From positions 2,294,001 to 2,358,000 of the forward strand of contig CP051247.1 of NCBI GenBank assembly GCA_017795105.1: 64,000 nt of DNA, in the 5' to 3' direction. This document shows positions 9,091 through 18,278 of this stretch, one piece after another; positions within the stretch are counted from its first letter, which is position 1; each line of letters starts with the position of its first letter. A program made the translations under genes and the position numbers. The notes below the pieces were generated by a model. That model saw only the letters and a list, made by a program, of their open reading frames with translations. It was not told the DNA's origin and ran no database searches. This DNA comes from Planctomycetaceae bacterium (lineage in GTDB: Bacteria > Planctomycetota > Planctomycetia > Planctomycetales > Planctomycetaceae).

Positions 9091-10400
9091 GTCAACAGCG
9101 GATGGAACTCGATGAACTGACTCCTCCTCTGGAGTCGTATGCGTTCTCCGGCCAGCTTTCCGATATCCTGGAGACGATGCGGGCCATCAGCGTGCACGAT
9201 GATCCTGACGATGTCTTCCGGGAATACGCCTCGCGCATTCGTCACATCTATCCGGTCGACAAAGCGCTGATGCTGACTCTGACCGACGAAGAGTCCGGCG
9301 ACGTCAAAGTCGCCATGATGGATGACTGGGAGAATCCAATCCATCCCTGGGGGAACACGCATCGGTTTCATCCCTTGACCTCCGGCATCCTCAAGCGGCT
9401 CTGCCTTGAAGGACAGCCGACGATCATCAACGACCTCGACCATGTTGTGGACGAGGGCGATCTTCCGTATCTGCACGAGATCGGCTCATTGAGAGCCGTT
9501 CCGCTGTTCGAAAACGGCGTCGCCCGCCACATGATTGTCGGTCTGAAGGAAGAGAAGAACGGCTTCTCTCAGGAAGAACTGCCGGCTCTGGTCTGGTTGT
9601 CGAACCTGTTCGGCCGGGCAATTCAGAATCTGATTCTGGCCCGCCAGCTCAAGAAGGCCTACGAATCGGTCGACCGCGAACTCAAAACCGTCGGCGACAT
9701 CCAGCGGAACCTGCTGCCCGAGGAGATTCCGTACGTACCGACACTTGAACTGGCCACGTACTACGAGACCTCGCAGCGAGCCGGCGGCGACTACTACGAC
9801 TTCTTCCCGCTGCCGAACGGCAAGCTCGGGATCTTCATTGCCGATGTCAGCGGTCATGGCACGCCGGCTGCGGTCGTGATGTCGATCATGCACACGATCG
9901 CACACACCTACACCGGTTCGCACGAGCCGCCGAGTCAGTTCCTGAATCATCTGAACCGGCACCTGTCGCAGCGATTCACCTCGAAGAGCGGCATTTTCGT
10001 GACTGGTTTTTACGCGGTCTATGATCCCCAAACGCGACAGATTACGTATTCATCCGCGGGGCACAATCCGCCGCTTCGCCGTCGTTGCGGGGAAGCCAAC
10101 GTCAGCACACTCGACGCCGCCGGCCGCATGCCGCTCGGCATTGCCGAGGAGATGACCTACATCGATGCAACCGAACAGCTCGCGCCGGGAGACCGCGTAG
10201 TTCTTTACACCGATGGCATCGTCGAAGCCCACGGCCTCGATGACAGCCTGTTCGGCGTCGATCGACTCGGGGCCATTGTTGGCCGCTGCGATCTGACAAC
10301 GACAACCATCGTGGAAGCGGTCGTCAAACAGCTGGAGAAATTCAGCGGCCAGAAACGCCAGGCCGACGACTGCACCCTGGTCGTCATGAAGGTCCACTGA
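9087..10400 (+). CDS. GAF-domain PP2C-type (RsbU/SpoIIE) serine phosphatase
   Basis: 437 aa from the ATG overlapping the previous stop by four bases. Residues about 25-190 resemble a GAF sensor domain; a short helical linker (to about 210) leads to a SpoIIE/PP2C phosphatase domain with metal-binding motifs GGDYYDFF, DVSGHG, SAGHNPP, LYTDGI and a final DDCT. Proteins of this type dephosphorylate anti-sigma-factor antagonists in partner-switching systems. The STAS protein at 29823-30197 is a possible distant partner. An open frame continues upstream of the ATG but only within the overlapping propeller gene. Confidence 0.9.
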   Translation: MSQQRMELDELTPPLESYAFSGQLSDILETMRAISVHDDPDDVFREYASRIRHIYPVDKALMLTLTDEESGDVKVAMMDDWENPIHPWGNTHRFHPLTSGILKRLCLEGQPTIINDLDHVVDEGDLPYLHEIGSLRAVPLFENGVARHMIVGLKEEKNGFSQEELPALVWLSNLFGRAIQNLILARQLKKAYESVDRELKTVGDIQRNLLPEEIPYVPTLELATYYETSQRAGGDYYDFFPLPNGKLGIFIADVSGHGTPAAVVMSIMHTIAHTYTGSHEPPSQFLNHLNRHLSQRFTSKSGIFVTGFYAVYDPQTRQITYSSAGHNPPLRRRCGEANVSTLDAAGRMPLGIAEEMTYIDATEQLAPGDRVVLYTDGIVEAHGLDDSLFGVDRLGAIVGRCDLTTTTIVEAVVKQLEKFSGQKRQADDCTLVVMKVH

Positions 10401-10418
10401 CGTAGACCTCGAACAAGA

Positions 10419-10573
10419 GGGTGGCCCGTCCGGCACGGGCGGGTGATGAAGTCACAATCGGTTGAGTCATCTCAGGAGATCGATACAAGGGCTGCACGAT
10501 TCCCAGTACAACACGCGGAGGCGCTGCCTCTTGTCGCTTCCGCGACCCGCCCGCTGCGGCGGACGGGCCACCC
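10419..10573. repeat. Inverted pair of GGGTGGCC...GGCCACCC palindromes (family A)
   Basis: Two short palindromes, 10419-10445 and 10545-10573, face each other. Their outer 14 bases (GGGTGGCCCGTCCG and its complement) are a perfect terminal inverted repeat bounding about 155 bp. The element fills the space between two convergent genes, 19 bp past the phosphatase stop and 63 bp past the lptB stop. The interior shows no gene. Confidence 0.8.
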
Positions 10574-10635
10574 GGTGTCTCCTAAACCTGTTGCGTATGG
10601 GATACGGCTGCGCCTATCCCAGCGTTCTTTCACTC

Positions 10636-11421
10636 TCATGCGGCATTGCGGGCCTTCTCGCCGCTGCGGAAGTTGCCCTTCTCTTCAATGATCGACTCGG
10701 CGTCGAAGCGGGTTCCGAAGTAAAGACGCTGAGCCATTGGATCGCGAAGCACGGTCTCGGCATCACCGGAAACGAGCACGCGGCCCGCGCAGATCACATT
10801 ACTGCGGTCGGTGATGGTCAGCGTTTCCCGTTCGCGGTGGTCGGTCAGCAGAATTGAGATGCCGCGATCTCGCAGATCGTAGATGATGTCCTGAATGCCG
10901 TTAATGGTGACCGGATCGATCCCGGTAAACGGTTCATCAAGCAGAATCAGTTCTGGATCACTGGCCAGACAACGGGCGATTTCGAGGCGGCGGCGTTCTC
11001 CCCCGGAGAGCGTGCCGGCGAGCTGCTTTTTCTTGTCGAGCAGGCCAAACTGATCGAGCAGCTCGTCAATGCGATGCTTGCGGTCGCGGGCGCTGAGCGG
11101 CATGAATTCGAGAATGGCCCGAACGTTGTCGGCGACGCTCAGCTTGCTGAACACGCTTTCGTCCTGTGGCAGATAGCCCATGCCCTGCCGGGCCCGTTTA
11201 TACATCGGCCAGCGGGTCACGTCTTTTCCGTTGAGGAGCACGCGACCTTCGGTGGGAGTGACGAGGCCGCAGGTCATTTTGAAGGTGGTCGACTTGCCGG
11301 CACCGTTCGGCCCGAGAAGACCGACGATTTCGCCCCGCTCAATGTCAAAACTCACCCCGTCGACGGCTCGCTTCCCGCCCGGGTAGTCCTTCACCAGATC
11401 AACGCATTCCAGCAGCGGCAT
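10636..11421 (-). CDS. lptB: LPS export ABC transporter ATP-binding protein LptB
   Basis: 261-aa ABC ATPase with Walker A GPNGAGKST, signature LSGGERRR, Walker B LILLDEPFTGIDP and the LptB-typical H-loop TDHRERETL. It powers extraction of lipopolysaccharide from the inner membrane with LptFGC. The ATG at 11421 is preferred over an in-frame GTG at 11436 because GGGAGG, the ribosome site, lies between them. It follows the signal peptidase gene on the same strand but across a repeat, so co-transcription is doubtful. LptF and LptG are not in the window; an LptC/A-like gene is at 22061-25021. Confidence 0.92.
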   Translation of the reverse strand: MPLLECVDLVKDYPGGKRAVDGVSFDIERGEIVGLLGPNGAGKSTTFKMTCGLVTPTEGRVLLNGKDVTRWPMYKRARQGMGYLPQDESVFSKLSVADNVRAILEFMPLSARDRKHRIDELLDQFGLLDKKKQLAGTLSGGERRRLEIARCLASDPELILLDEPFTGIDPVTINGIQDIIYDLRDRGISILLTDHRERETLTITDRSNVICAGRVLVSGDAETVLRDPMAQRLYFGTRFDAESIIEEKGNFRSGEKARNAA

Positions 11422-11634
11422 CCTTGCCTCCCTCACAAATCAAAGCCTGAGCCCGGCAGTTTATCACGAATCCCGCCTTCGGCTGAAGGGCAGATTTCGG
11501 CGGGAATTCATGGCTCTCCATTCTTGAATGGGCGGCTGCGCCGCGGGAGAACGGATCGGACACTGAGATTCCCTGCCCCGGGGGGACGTTCTAAAGGTGA
11601 GGATCTCAGGTATCGATCCCTGCCAAACTGCATT

Positions 11635-11680
11635 CTCCTACGGCTTCGCCGCCCTGATAGCGGAGCTATCACGGCCACCC
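11635..11680. repeat. Family A palindromic repeat
   Basis: Flanks ACGGCTTCGCCGCC and GGCCACCC surround a hairpin core with arms CTGATAGC and GCTATCA. It matches the copy at 52958-53004 with only a few differences. It lies 46 bp past the stop of the signal peptidase gene and about 210 bp upstream of the lptB start. Confidence 0.85.
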
Positions 11681-11725
11681 GTGCGTGGGTGTGATGTCGA
11701 GTAGACAGGAGGCGGAAGTCCCGAA

Positions 11726-13522
11726 TCAGCGGATTCGCTGCATCCTGGGGAAGTTCGGGTAGAACGGGAAGTAGTGCAGCGGGTAGCTCCGGTCGGTGAC
11801 GACCTGTCCGTCGCGGGTGAACTTGCGGTGATAGCTGAGCGTGAAGGCCATGCCGCTGTCGACGCCAATCGGGATGCCATGCGGCCAGTAGATGAAGAAC
11901 GCCTTGCCGACGAACGCCTCGCGAGGCACGGTGTTGGTTTCGAGCCAGAATCGCCCGTCCGAACTGCGGGGACTGTTGTCGCCCAGGACGAAGAACTGGT
12001 CCTCGGGAATCTGGACCTCGAAGTTATCAATCTGCTTCCAGTTATTGCGGTAGGCCTTTTGCCATTCCACAACATTGCCGAGCAGTCGCGAACCCTGTTC
12101 GAGCGCATCGTCGCTGCCGCGGTAGTAGATGTCGCGTTCGACGATGAGATCCGAAACGGTTCCCGCTGCTCCCCGGAAGGCAATGCCGACCGGCGTGTAA
12201 TCCGCCTGAGAGGGAAGCATTCCGTCCAGCAGACTGGTTTCGTAGCTCGCCCCCGGGCCGAAATCGACCAGCGAATCGTCGATCCACAGACAAAGTCGAT
12301 CGTCGACGTTGGCAAACCGGAACGTAAACGAACCGGTTCCCGAGACAGAGGTGTTCGCCTTGGCCATCTCGATCTCTTCGTTCGGATCGAGTCCCGATTC
12401 GATCCGGGTCAGCCGCGCCACCCCGGTATCGAGTTCGATATGACAGCGGTACCAGTGGGTCCCTTCAGTCAGTTCGAGAACGATTTCGCTCGAGTCCTGC
12501 ACCGAATCGACATCGATCACTCCAGAAACCGTGAGATCGCCCACCCAGAACAGTTCGTCGGAATACGCGGGCTCCAGAGTGTGAGTGACCGTGTTGTAGC
12601 CGCAAAAGTCGCCGATCAGTCGCACAGAGGGAGTCAGGCCATCGTCGTTGCCAAACGCCTTCCAGTCTTCGGCCGTGGGGGCAAAATGGCGATATCGCAA
12701 CCAGTTCAGATTGCCGTTCCCGGCCAGTTCATTCGGAAGTTGATACGCCCGGTCACCTTCCTGACGGTTCCAGGTCTCGACCGTTTGCCAGCCAGCGACC
12801 GCCCCCTCACTTTCCGGGTTATTGGTCTGCTCAACGGCGGCCCAGCGTTCCGGCCAGCCGGCTTCGAGCAGTTCACTCGGCGGATAGTTGTCGTCGTAAA
12901 CCGGGATCTGAATCAGCTTCTGCTTGTTCGGATCGTCCTTGCGGAGAATCTCTTCCCCGCCATTCTCGCCGACACGATAGAGATTCCCATGATGAATCCG
13001 CACCGTTTCGCCCGGCAACCCGACAAGTCGCTTGATGTAATTCGTCTTCGAGTCTTCCGGGTACTTGAAAACGACAACATCGAATCGCTTCGGATCGTTC
13101 AACTCGTACTGAAACTTGTTGACGAGGATGCGATCTCCCTTGAACGGAGCCGCCTCGAACGCCGAGCGATTGCTGAAGCGACAGTTCGGGCAGAGGGCTT
13201 CGCGAATCCGTCCATCCGGACTGATGATATTCCCTTCGCGGCCGATTTCCGTGCTTGCCCCGAACTGGAACGTGTAGCCACACTGCTCGCAGTCAATATC
13301 CTTGTGCCGCCCGAAGAGCGTCGGAGCCATCGAGCCGGTCGGAATGACAAATGCTTCGGCTTCGAACGTGCGGAAGAGGAACGCCAAAACAAACGCGAAG
13401 ACGATCGACTCGATCGTTTCCCGGGCGGTTTCCTTCTCGCGAGCTGGTTTCTGCTTGCCTTCTCCCTTTGCAGGAGCAGGCTCGGCCGGCTTGGTTTCAG
13501 CAGTGTTCTGGGATTCGTTCAT
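11726..13522 (-). CDS. lepB: Signal peptidase I, long form with inserted domains
   Basis: 598 aa, about twice the usual size. A Lys/Pro/Glu-rich cytoplasmic start leads to one membrane helix (about 38-52). The catalytic Ser is Ser64 in IPTGSM and the general-base Lys is Lys164 in YIKRLVGLPGE; the C-terminal conserved box GDNSPRSSDGR begins near 514. Two insertions are visible: a zinc-ribbon-like segment with CxxC pairs at 78/81 and 111/114, between Ser and Lys, and a ~250-residue beta-rich domain (about 225-470) that looks LamG/concanavalin-like, between Lys and the last box. It cleaves signal peptides at the outer face of the inner membrane. ATG at 13522. Confidence 0.93.
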   Translation of the reverse strand: MNESQNTAETKPAEPAPAKGEGKQKPAREKETARETIESIVFAFVLAFLFRTFEAEAFVIPTGSMAPTLFGRHKDIDCEQCGYTFQFGASTEIGREGNIISPDGRIREALCPNCRFSNRSAFEAAPFKGDRILVNKFQYELNDPKRFDVVVFKYPEDSKTNYIKRLVGLPGETVRIHHGNLYRVGENGGEEILRKDDPNKQKLIQIPVYDDNYPPSELLEAGWPERWAAVEQTNNPESEGAVAGWQTVETWNRQEGDRAYQLPNELAGNGNLNWLRYRHFAPTAEDWKAFGNDDGLTPSVRLIGDFCGYNTVTHTLEPAYSDELFWVGDLTVSGVIDVDSVQDSSEIVLELTEGTHWYRCHIELDTGVARLTRIESGLDPNEEIEMAKANTSVSGTGSFTFRFANVDDRLCLWIDDSLVDFGPGASYETSLLDGMLPSQADYTPVGIAFRGAAGTVSDLIVERDIYYRGSDDALEQGSRLLGNVVEWQKAYRNNWKQIDNFEVQIPEDQFFVLGDNSPRSSDGRFWLETNTVPREAFVGKAFFIYWPHGIPIGVDSGMAFTLSYHRKFTRDGQVVTDRSYPLHYFPFYPNFPRMQRIR

Positions 13523-13695
13523 GGAGTTCTTTCACCGCGGCCACCGGGAAAACGGGAATCGGGGTTCGCGAGGGAAGGAAGACATAAGAGGAGAGAAGGA
13601 CTGCTCGAAGCAGCCGGTTCTGTTCATCCAGTACGGTACTTGATCGACGGACGTTGGACAAGAAGCGTTGGGGCGGACAACGACTGGAATTTCCG

Positions 13696-16257
13696 CTACC
13701 TCGGAGTCGGCTCCGCCAGACCGATCCATCGCTGAGTCGCGTCCCAGCGATCAAGTCTCAGCGATCCGGACATATTAATCCGGGCCCGAACCGCACCATC
13801 TTCGGTGCTCGCAAGTCTCGCACCGGCATAGACTTCAGACAATCCCGACTGATCGTCATCATCACCGGTGGAAACGATGACGGCTCGCGGGCGGGCCCAG
13901 TTCGCAAACTCCGGGGTATTCTCCCGCTTTCCGCCATGATGCGGAGCGAGGATTATCGAATAGCCCTCGGAATCGGATGCAAACAAACGACGCTGCCCTG
14001 CTCCGGAAACATCGCCAGGAAACAGCAGACGCTGTCCCGCATACTCAAGTTCGACAACGATCGAATGCTCGTTGTCATCGATACGGCCCGGCAGCGGAGA
14101 GTTCCCCGACTGCCGGACGGAGATCCGCACCTTCGGGTCGAGGACGATTTCATCCTGATGCCGCACAACTCGCAATGGCACGTTCGCTTCGTGAGCCGCG
14201 GCGACGACCGCCGCCAGGCCGCGATGTTCCGGATTCAGTCCGACTGGATTGAGCAGCACGGCTCGCACGGGAAGATCCCGCAACAGAAACGGCACCGCGT
14301 TGAGATGATCGGTGTCAGTATGTGATATCAGAATCGCGTCGAGTCGATCGCATCCCATGTCGCTGAGGCTCGCCATGACGGCGCTGGCCGCGGCCTGACC
14401 GTTCTCCATCGAACCGGCGTCGAAGAGGATCGTTCGCCCGTTTGGACACTGCACCAGACACGCATTCCCGTGGCCGACACTGAGAGCACGCAGTTCCAGG
14501 GGTTGGTGTCCGAAGAGAGTCGCAAACGTCCGATGAGAAGCTGGCGAGAACCCTGCCGCCAGAAGCACGACCCAACTGGCGAGCAGCACCGGTTTCCAGC
14601 GACCGATTCGGTTTCTGCTCTGGACGACGAGAACTCCGGCGATCGCGGCAAGTGCGACGACAGTCAGAACCGGCAGCCGCGCCGGCATCCACTGTAGTGG
14701 ACCCTGTGAAAACATCTGCGCTATGCTGGCCATCCCCTGCAGGATTCCGGAAACCGGCCAGGCCAGAGGCATCGCGAGAGTTGGCGTAATCGATCCCAGA
14801 ATGGCAATAAGCAGTAATCCAGGCAGAGCCAGTGTCAGCAGCACGAGTGCCAGAACCGTCGCGGGAATTCCGGCCAGGGAGATGAGGTGAAACGACTGCC
14901 CTATGACCGGCAGCAAACAAATCGTGACCGCCAGCGAGATCACGAAGGTCTCGAGAAAGAAGCGACGGAAGAACGTCATCGGGCCGGTCCAGACCGGGGT
15001 CTCTTCGGGCAGATCGTTCGGCTCGCCGTTGCTGTTCCGCCTGAGCAAATCCGGCAACCATTTCCAGCAGCCAAGGATGGCGACGATTCCAAGAAAGGAA
15101 AGCTGAGCACCGGGATCGAACAGCCAGGTCGGATTGACAATCAGACTAACCCAGGCCGTCAACCCGAGCGCCTGCACGGTTCGCCAAGGCCGGAACGACA
15201 TCGAACTGGCCACCAGCAACACGCCAAGCAGCCACGCTCGAAACACAGGAGGACGGAACTCGGCCAGCAGCAGACTGAGCGTCATCCCCGCCAGTGCCAG
15301 CCATTGAATAAAGCGGGTTTCGGGCCGCAGAAAAATCGCTATCGCTCCGGCCACGACGCCAATCAGGGCGACATGTAATCCGGAAATGGAGAGCAGGTGC
15401 ATCAGTCCGCTGCGGCGGAAGTTGAGCGACAGTTCCCCATCGAGTCCGCTCCGTTCGCCGAGCACGAGTGCATTCGCCATCGCGGCGACTTCCGGAGAGA
15501 AGACTTCGGCGTAAATCACAGCGATTCGTCCTCGCAGTCCGCTGAGCAGCATTTCCGGAGACCAGGCCGCCAGACCAGCCTGCCGGTCGATTACGACCAC
15601 ACCATCGGCGTGTTCGCAAAAAAGCGTACAGAGAATGCCTTCCCGCCGCATGGCCTCGGCAAAGTCGTACGTGCCCGGGTTGCGGGAGGGCGTCAGTTTT
15701 CGCAGAGTGCCGCCGACTTCGATGCGATCTCCGTCGCGCACATGCGGCAACATTCCCGTCACCGTCAACCGGAGTTGTCCGGTCGCCGGAAGGGTCCGAT
15801 CGGGAAGCAGGATCGCCTCGGCTCGAATTGAACAGCGACTCTTCGCTTCGCCGGGCCATGCGGTCGCGAACTCAGGGAGTTGATGCGACACCAGAACGGG
15901 CGAGTCGAGAACGGTTGCTTTCAGTCGAACCGGAGTGGCCTTGTCGCCGGCATAACGTATCACATGCGCGGGACTGGCAATCGACCAAACATGATGATGC
16001 CAGCAGATACCGGTCAACAGCAGCAAAGTGAGAGCTGCTGGCAGAGCGGAGCGGGACCGAAAAACGGCCAGCAGGCACCATGTCAGGCCAGCCGCTCCGG
16101 CGAAAACCAGCAGCCATTCCCAGCGAAAGGCATCGCCCCAGAATCGATCGAGTGCGATGCCGCTCGCGAAGGCGAACGCGACCACGAGAGCCGGCGTTCG
16201 CGGCCGGGACCAGACACGATTCTCTACGGAATCATCGGGTGGGTTCTGCAAAGACAT
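13696..16257 (-). CDS. comEC: ComEC/Rec2 family DNA-uptake channel protein
   Basis: 853-aa polytopic protein. The N-terminal ~75 residues have membrane helices, then a soluble OB-like domain (about 90-215, DUF4131), then the Competence channel domain with many helices (about 240-560), and a C-terminal metallo-beta-lactamase domain with the metal motif SHTDTDHLN (about 645-655). This is the full three-part ComEC layout. The family transports single-stranded DNA across the inner membrane during transformation. ATG at 16257 follows a good GGGAGGG ribosome site. It lies 173 bp upstream of the signal peptidase gene. Confidence 0.95.
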   Translation of the reverse strand: MSLQNPPDDSVENRVWSRPRTPALVVAFAFASGIALDRFWGDAFRWEWLLVFAGAAGLTWCLLAVFRSRSALPAALTLLLLTGICWHHHVWSIASPAHVIRYAGDKATPVRLKATVLDSPVLVSHQLPEFATAWPGEAKSRCSIRAEAILLPDRTLPATGQLRLTVTGMLPHVRDGDRIEVGGTLRKLTPSRNPGTYDFAEAMRREGILCTLFCEHADGVVVIDRQAGLAAWSPEMLLSGLRGRIAVIYAEVFSPEVAAMANALVLGERSGLDGELSLNFRRSGLMHLLSISGLHVALIGVVAGAIAIFLRPETRFIQWLALAGMTLSLLLAEFRPPVFRAWLLGVLLVASSMSFRPWRTVQALGLTAWVSLIVNPTWLFDPGAQLSFLGIVAILGCWKWLPDLLRRNSNGEPNDLPEETPVWTGPMTFFRRFFLETFVISLAVTICLLPVIGQSFHLISLAGIPATVLALVLLTLALPGLLLIAILGSITPTLAMPLAWPVSGILQGMASIAQMFSQGPLQWMPARLPVLTVVALAAIAGVLVVQSRNRIGRWKPVLLASWVVLLAAGFSPASHRTFATLFGHQPLELRALSVGHGNACLVQCPNGRTILFDAGSMENGQAAASAVMASLSDMGCDRLDAILISHTDTDHLNAVPFLLRDLPVRAVLLNPVGLNPEHRGLAAVVAAAHEANVPLRVVRHQDEIVLDPKVRISVRQSGNSPLPGRIDDNEHSIVVELEYAGQRLLFPGDVSGAGQRRLFASDSEGYSIILAPHHGGKRENTPEFANWARPRAVIVSTGDDDDQSGLSEVYAGARLASTEDGAVRARINMSGSLRLDRWDATQRWIGLAEPTPR

Positions 16258-16313
16258 CGCCCTCCCGATGCCGGAGAGTCAGCCGGAGTCGACTGAAGAT
16301 GACAACTCAACAA

Positions 16314-17177
16314 TCAGGCGCTTTCGCCCCAGATTTCGGCTCGTGTCGACTCGAGTAGTTCGACGGCCTGACCGACATCCTTCTTCTGCTGCACGCGATC
16401 TTCCGAGAGTTCGCGTTCGATCGTCAGAGGACCTTTGTAGCCGATCTCTTTGAGCGTCTCGAGGTACTTCTGGATATTGACATCGCCCTGTCCGAGAGCG
16501 ACTTCGCGGCCCCAGGACTTGCCCCGCTGATCTTCCGGAGCCCAGACGGCATCTTTGCAGTGAACGCTGCGAACATGGGGGCCGACCATCTTCAGGGCTT
16601 CGATCGGATCGCCGGTGCCGTAGAGGATCATGTTGGCGGGGTCGAAGTTGATGAAGAGGTTGTCGCGTCCGACATCGTTGAAGAACTGCAGGAGATGGTT
16701 GGCTGTTTCCTGGCCAGTTTCGAGATGCATCTTCTGACCGTTCTCGGCCAGTTCGTCGAGCAGCGCCTGCGTGACGGCAAGCAGATCACGGTACGATTCG
16801 CTGTTGCGATCTTCCGGGACAAAGCCAATGTGCATGCCCAGGGTATCGCAGCCGAGGTAGCGGGCGAACTCGGCAGTTTTGCGGGCATCGAGAACGCGTT
16901 CCTGCCGAGTCGATTCGGGAACCAGACCGACCGTTCGAGCGGTCGTTTCAATGTCGGCGTAGCTTTCTCCCTCGAACCCGCAGAACACGCACGTCACGGT
17001 CACACCGGCATCGGAGCAGCGGGCGAGAAAGGCCTTGGCCTGTTCTTCGGTCCGCATGTTCCCGTGCGGTGTGTGCACATGGATGCTGGGGATTTTCAGT
17101 TCAGAGACCACTTCGAGATGCACGCCGAAGCCTGCATCGATCGAGGTAAACACACCAATCGGCCAGATATCTGCCAT
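16314..17177 (-). CDS. Sugar phosphate isomerase/epimerase (AP_endonuc_2 TIM barrel)
   Basis: 287-aa cytoplasmic xylose-isomerase-like TIM barrel. Strand and ligand motifs of the family are visible: FGVHLEVV near the start, HVHTPHGN, GMHIGF, LETGQETA, NFDPANMI, HCKDAVW and a final TIERE, consistent with Glu/Asp/His metal ligands. Substrates in this family range from inositol to keto-sugars and cannot be assigned here. The ATG at 17177 is preferred over TTG at 17183 because AGGA sits seven bases upstream of it. The gene ends 56 bp before the comEC start. Confidence 0.85.
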   Translation of the reverse strand: MADIWPIGVFTSIDAGFGVHLEVVSELKIPSIHVHTPHGNMRTEEQAKAFLARCSDAGVTVTCVFCGFEGESYADIETTARTVGLVPESTRQERVLDARKTAEFARYLGCDTLGMHIGFVPEDRNSESYRDLLAVTQALLDELAENGQKMHLETGQETANHLLQFFNDVGRDNLFINFDPANMILYGTGDPIEALKMVGPHVRSVHCKDAVWAPEDQRGKSWGREVALGQGDVNIQKYLETLKEIGYKGPLTIERELSEDRVQQKKDVGQAVELLESTRAEIWGESA

Positions 17178-17438
17178 CGTCAATTCCTGTCAATAATTAC
17201 GGCGAAGGGTCATCGGGAGCTGCTTCCGAGAACGAGCATAACGGCTGAAAAGTCGGTCCGCCAAGTCATGCGCTGAAATTGCCGATGTCCCAACCGAAGC
17301 AATTTCCAAAATCGGAAGAAATTCGCGTCCCCTCCCCGGCTACACGATCGCTCAGTTCATTGTGAGACGAAGACAACTTCAAACTCATTCCTTGAGAATA
17401 ACTCTCAGATCCCGCCACGTAAGTGGCTTTATCATAGA

Positions 17439-17473
17439 AAAGGCTCAGAGCCCGCTGGGTGCTCTGAGCCTTT
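17439..17473 (-). terminator. Rho-independent terminator
   Basis: A 12-bp perfect stem (AAGGCTCAGAGC / GCTCTGAGCCTT) with a short loop is followed on the minus strand by a T-rich stretch. It sits 19 bp past the DUF1295 gene stop and closes the lipid-modification trio. The rest of the 314-bp gap from 17178 to 17491 shows nothing recognisable apart from the presumed promoter of the sugar isomerase gene. Confidence 0.85.
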
Positions 17474-17491
17474 CGCCTTTTCCTGGATCCG

Positions 17492-18277
17492 TCAGGTCGC
17501 GGCCGACTTCGATTTGGGGAACCAGGGGAAGAACGCGTTCGTGCGGCGTGTGTATTCTTCGTACTTCGGCTTGTCCTTCTTCATGTGCCGTTCCAGCAAC
17601 GTGACGCCCGAAACATAGAGCAGCAGAAACGACATGATGATCGGACTGATCACGGTCCAGTACGGCCCGCCGGCTGAGATCGACAGCACCCAGAATCCCC
17701 ACCAGAGGCAGAACTCGCCAAAATAATTGGGGTGCCGCGTGTAACGCCAGAGTCCACTGTTGAGCACTTCTCCCTTGTTCTCCGGCTTCGACTTGAACCG
17801 AGCCATCTGCCAGTCGCCCACGACCTCGAAGAAGAAGCCGAGCACCCAGAGCCCGCTTCCTAGAAACGTCCAGACATTGACGACGCCGGGATTCTGGGGA
17901 ATGCCGATCTGTAACGGGAGCGAGATGATCCACATCAACACGCCCTGCAGCAGAAAGACCATGAACAGGCTGATCCACCAGAAGTTGTCGGGTCGCTTCT
18001 CGCGCATTTCGGCATAGCGTTTGTCTTCACCTTCGCCCCAGTTTCGCCAGGCGAGATAAGCGAACAGTCGCAGGCCCCAGATGGTGACCAGCAACGGCAG
18101 CAGGTAACAGACTTCGGCGTTCTGCGAAGCCAGGAAATAGGTCAGCCCGGCCACGACCACGAAGCCGAGCCCCCAGACCGGGTCAACGATGCTCACGTTG
18201 CGCAGCGGGATGCTGATCAGCCAGACGACGAGCATCAGCGTCAGGATGGCGGCTGCATTGGCCAGAAGAATTGTCAT
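17492..18277 (-). CDS. DUF1295 membrane protein, steroid 5-alpha-reductase-like fold
   Basis: 261 aa with about seven membrane helices and the family's C-terminal signature around LWRYTRHPNYFGEF, which forms the NADPH site in the steroid 5-alpha-reductase/ICMT superfamily. Members reduce double bonds in lipids or steroids; the bacterial substrate is unknown. The ATG at 18277 lies one base after the TGA of the upstream methyltransferase, so the two are almost certainly translationally coupled. With two CFA-synthase-type genes upstream, a reductase acting on methylated or unsaturated acyl chains is a reasonable guess (inference). Confidence 0.85.
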   Translation of the reverse strand: MTILLANAAAILTLMLVVWLISIPLRNVSIVDPVWGLGFVVVAGLTYFLASQNAEVCYLLPLLVTIWGLRLFAYLAWRNWGEGEDKRYAEMREKRPDNFWWISLFMVFLLQGVLMWIISLPLQIGIPQNPGVVNVWTFLGSGLWVLGFFFEVVGDWQMARFKSKPENKGEVLNSGLWRYTRHPNYFGEFCLWWGFWVLSISAGGPYWTVISPIIMSFLLLYVSGVTLLERHMKKDKPKYEEYTRRTNAFFPWFPKSKSAAT

Positions 18278-18278
18278 A

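Noticed and set aside
11774..13735. 653-aa open frame on the plus strand opposite the signal peptidase gene
   Set aside because: Antisense shadow: the minus-strand frame has full signal peptidase motifs, while this one has no family features and runs beyond the gene into the gap. High GC at third positions commonly keeps the opposite frame open.
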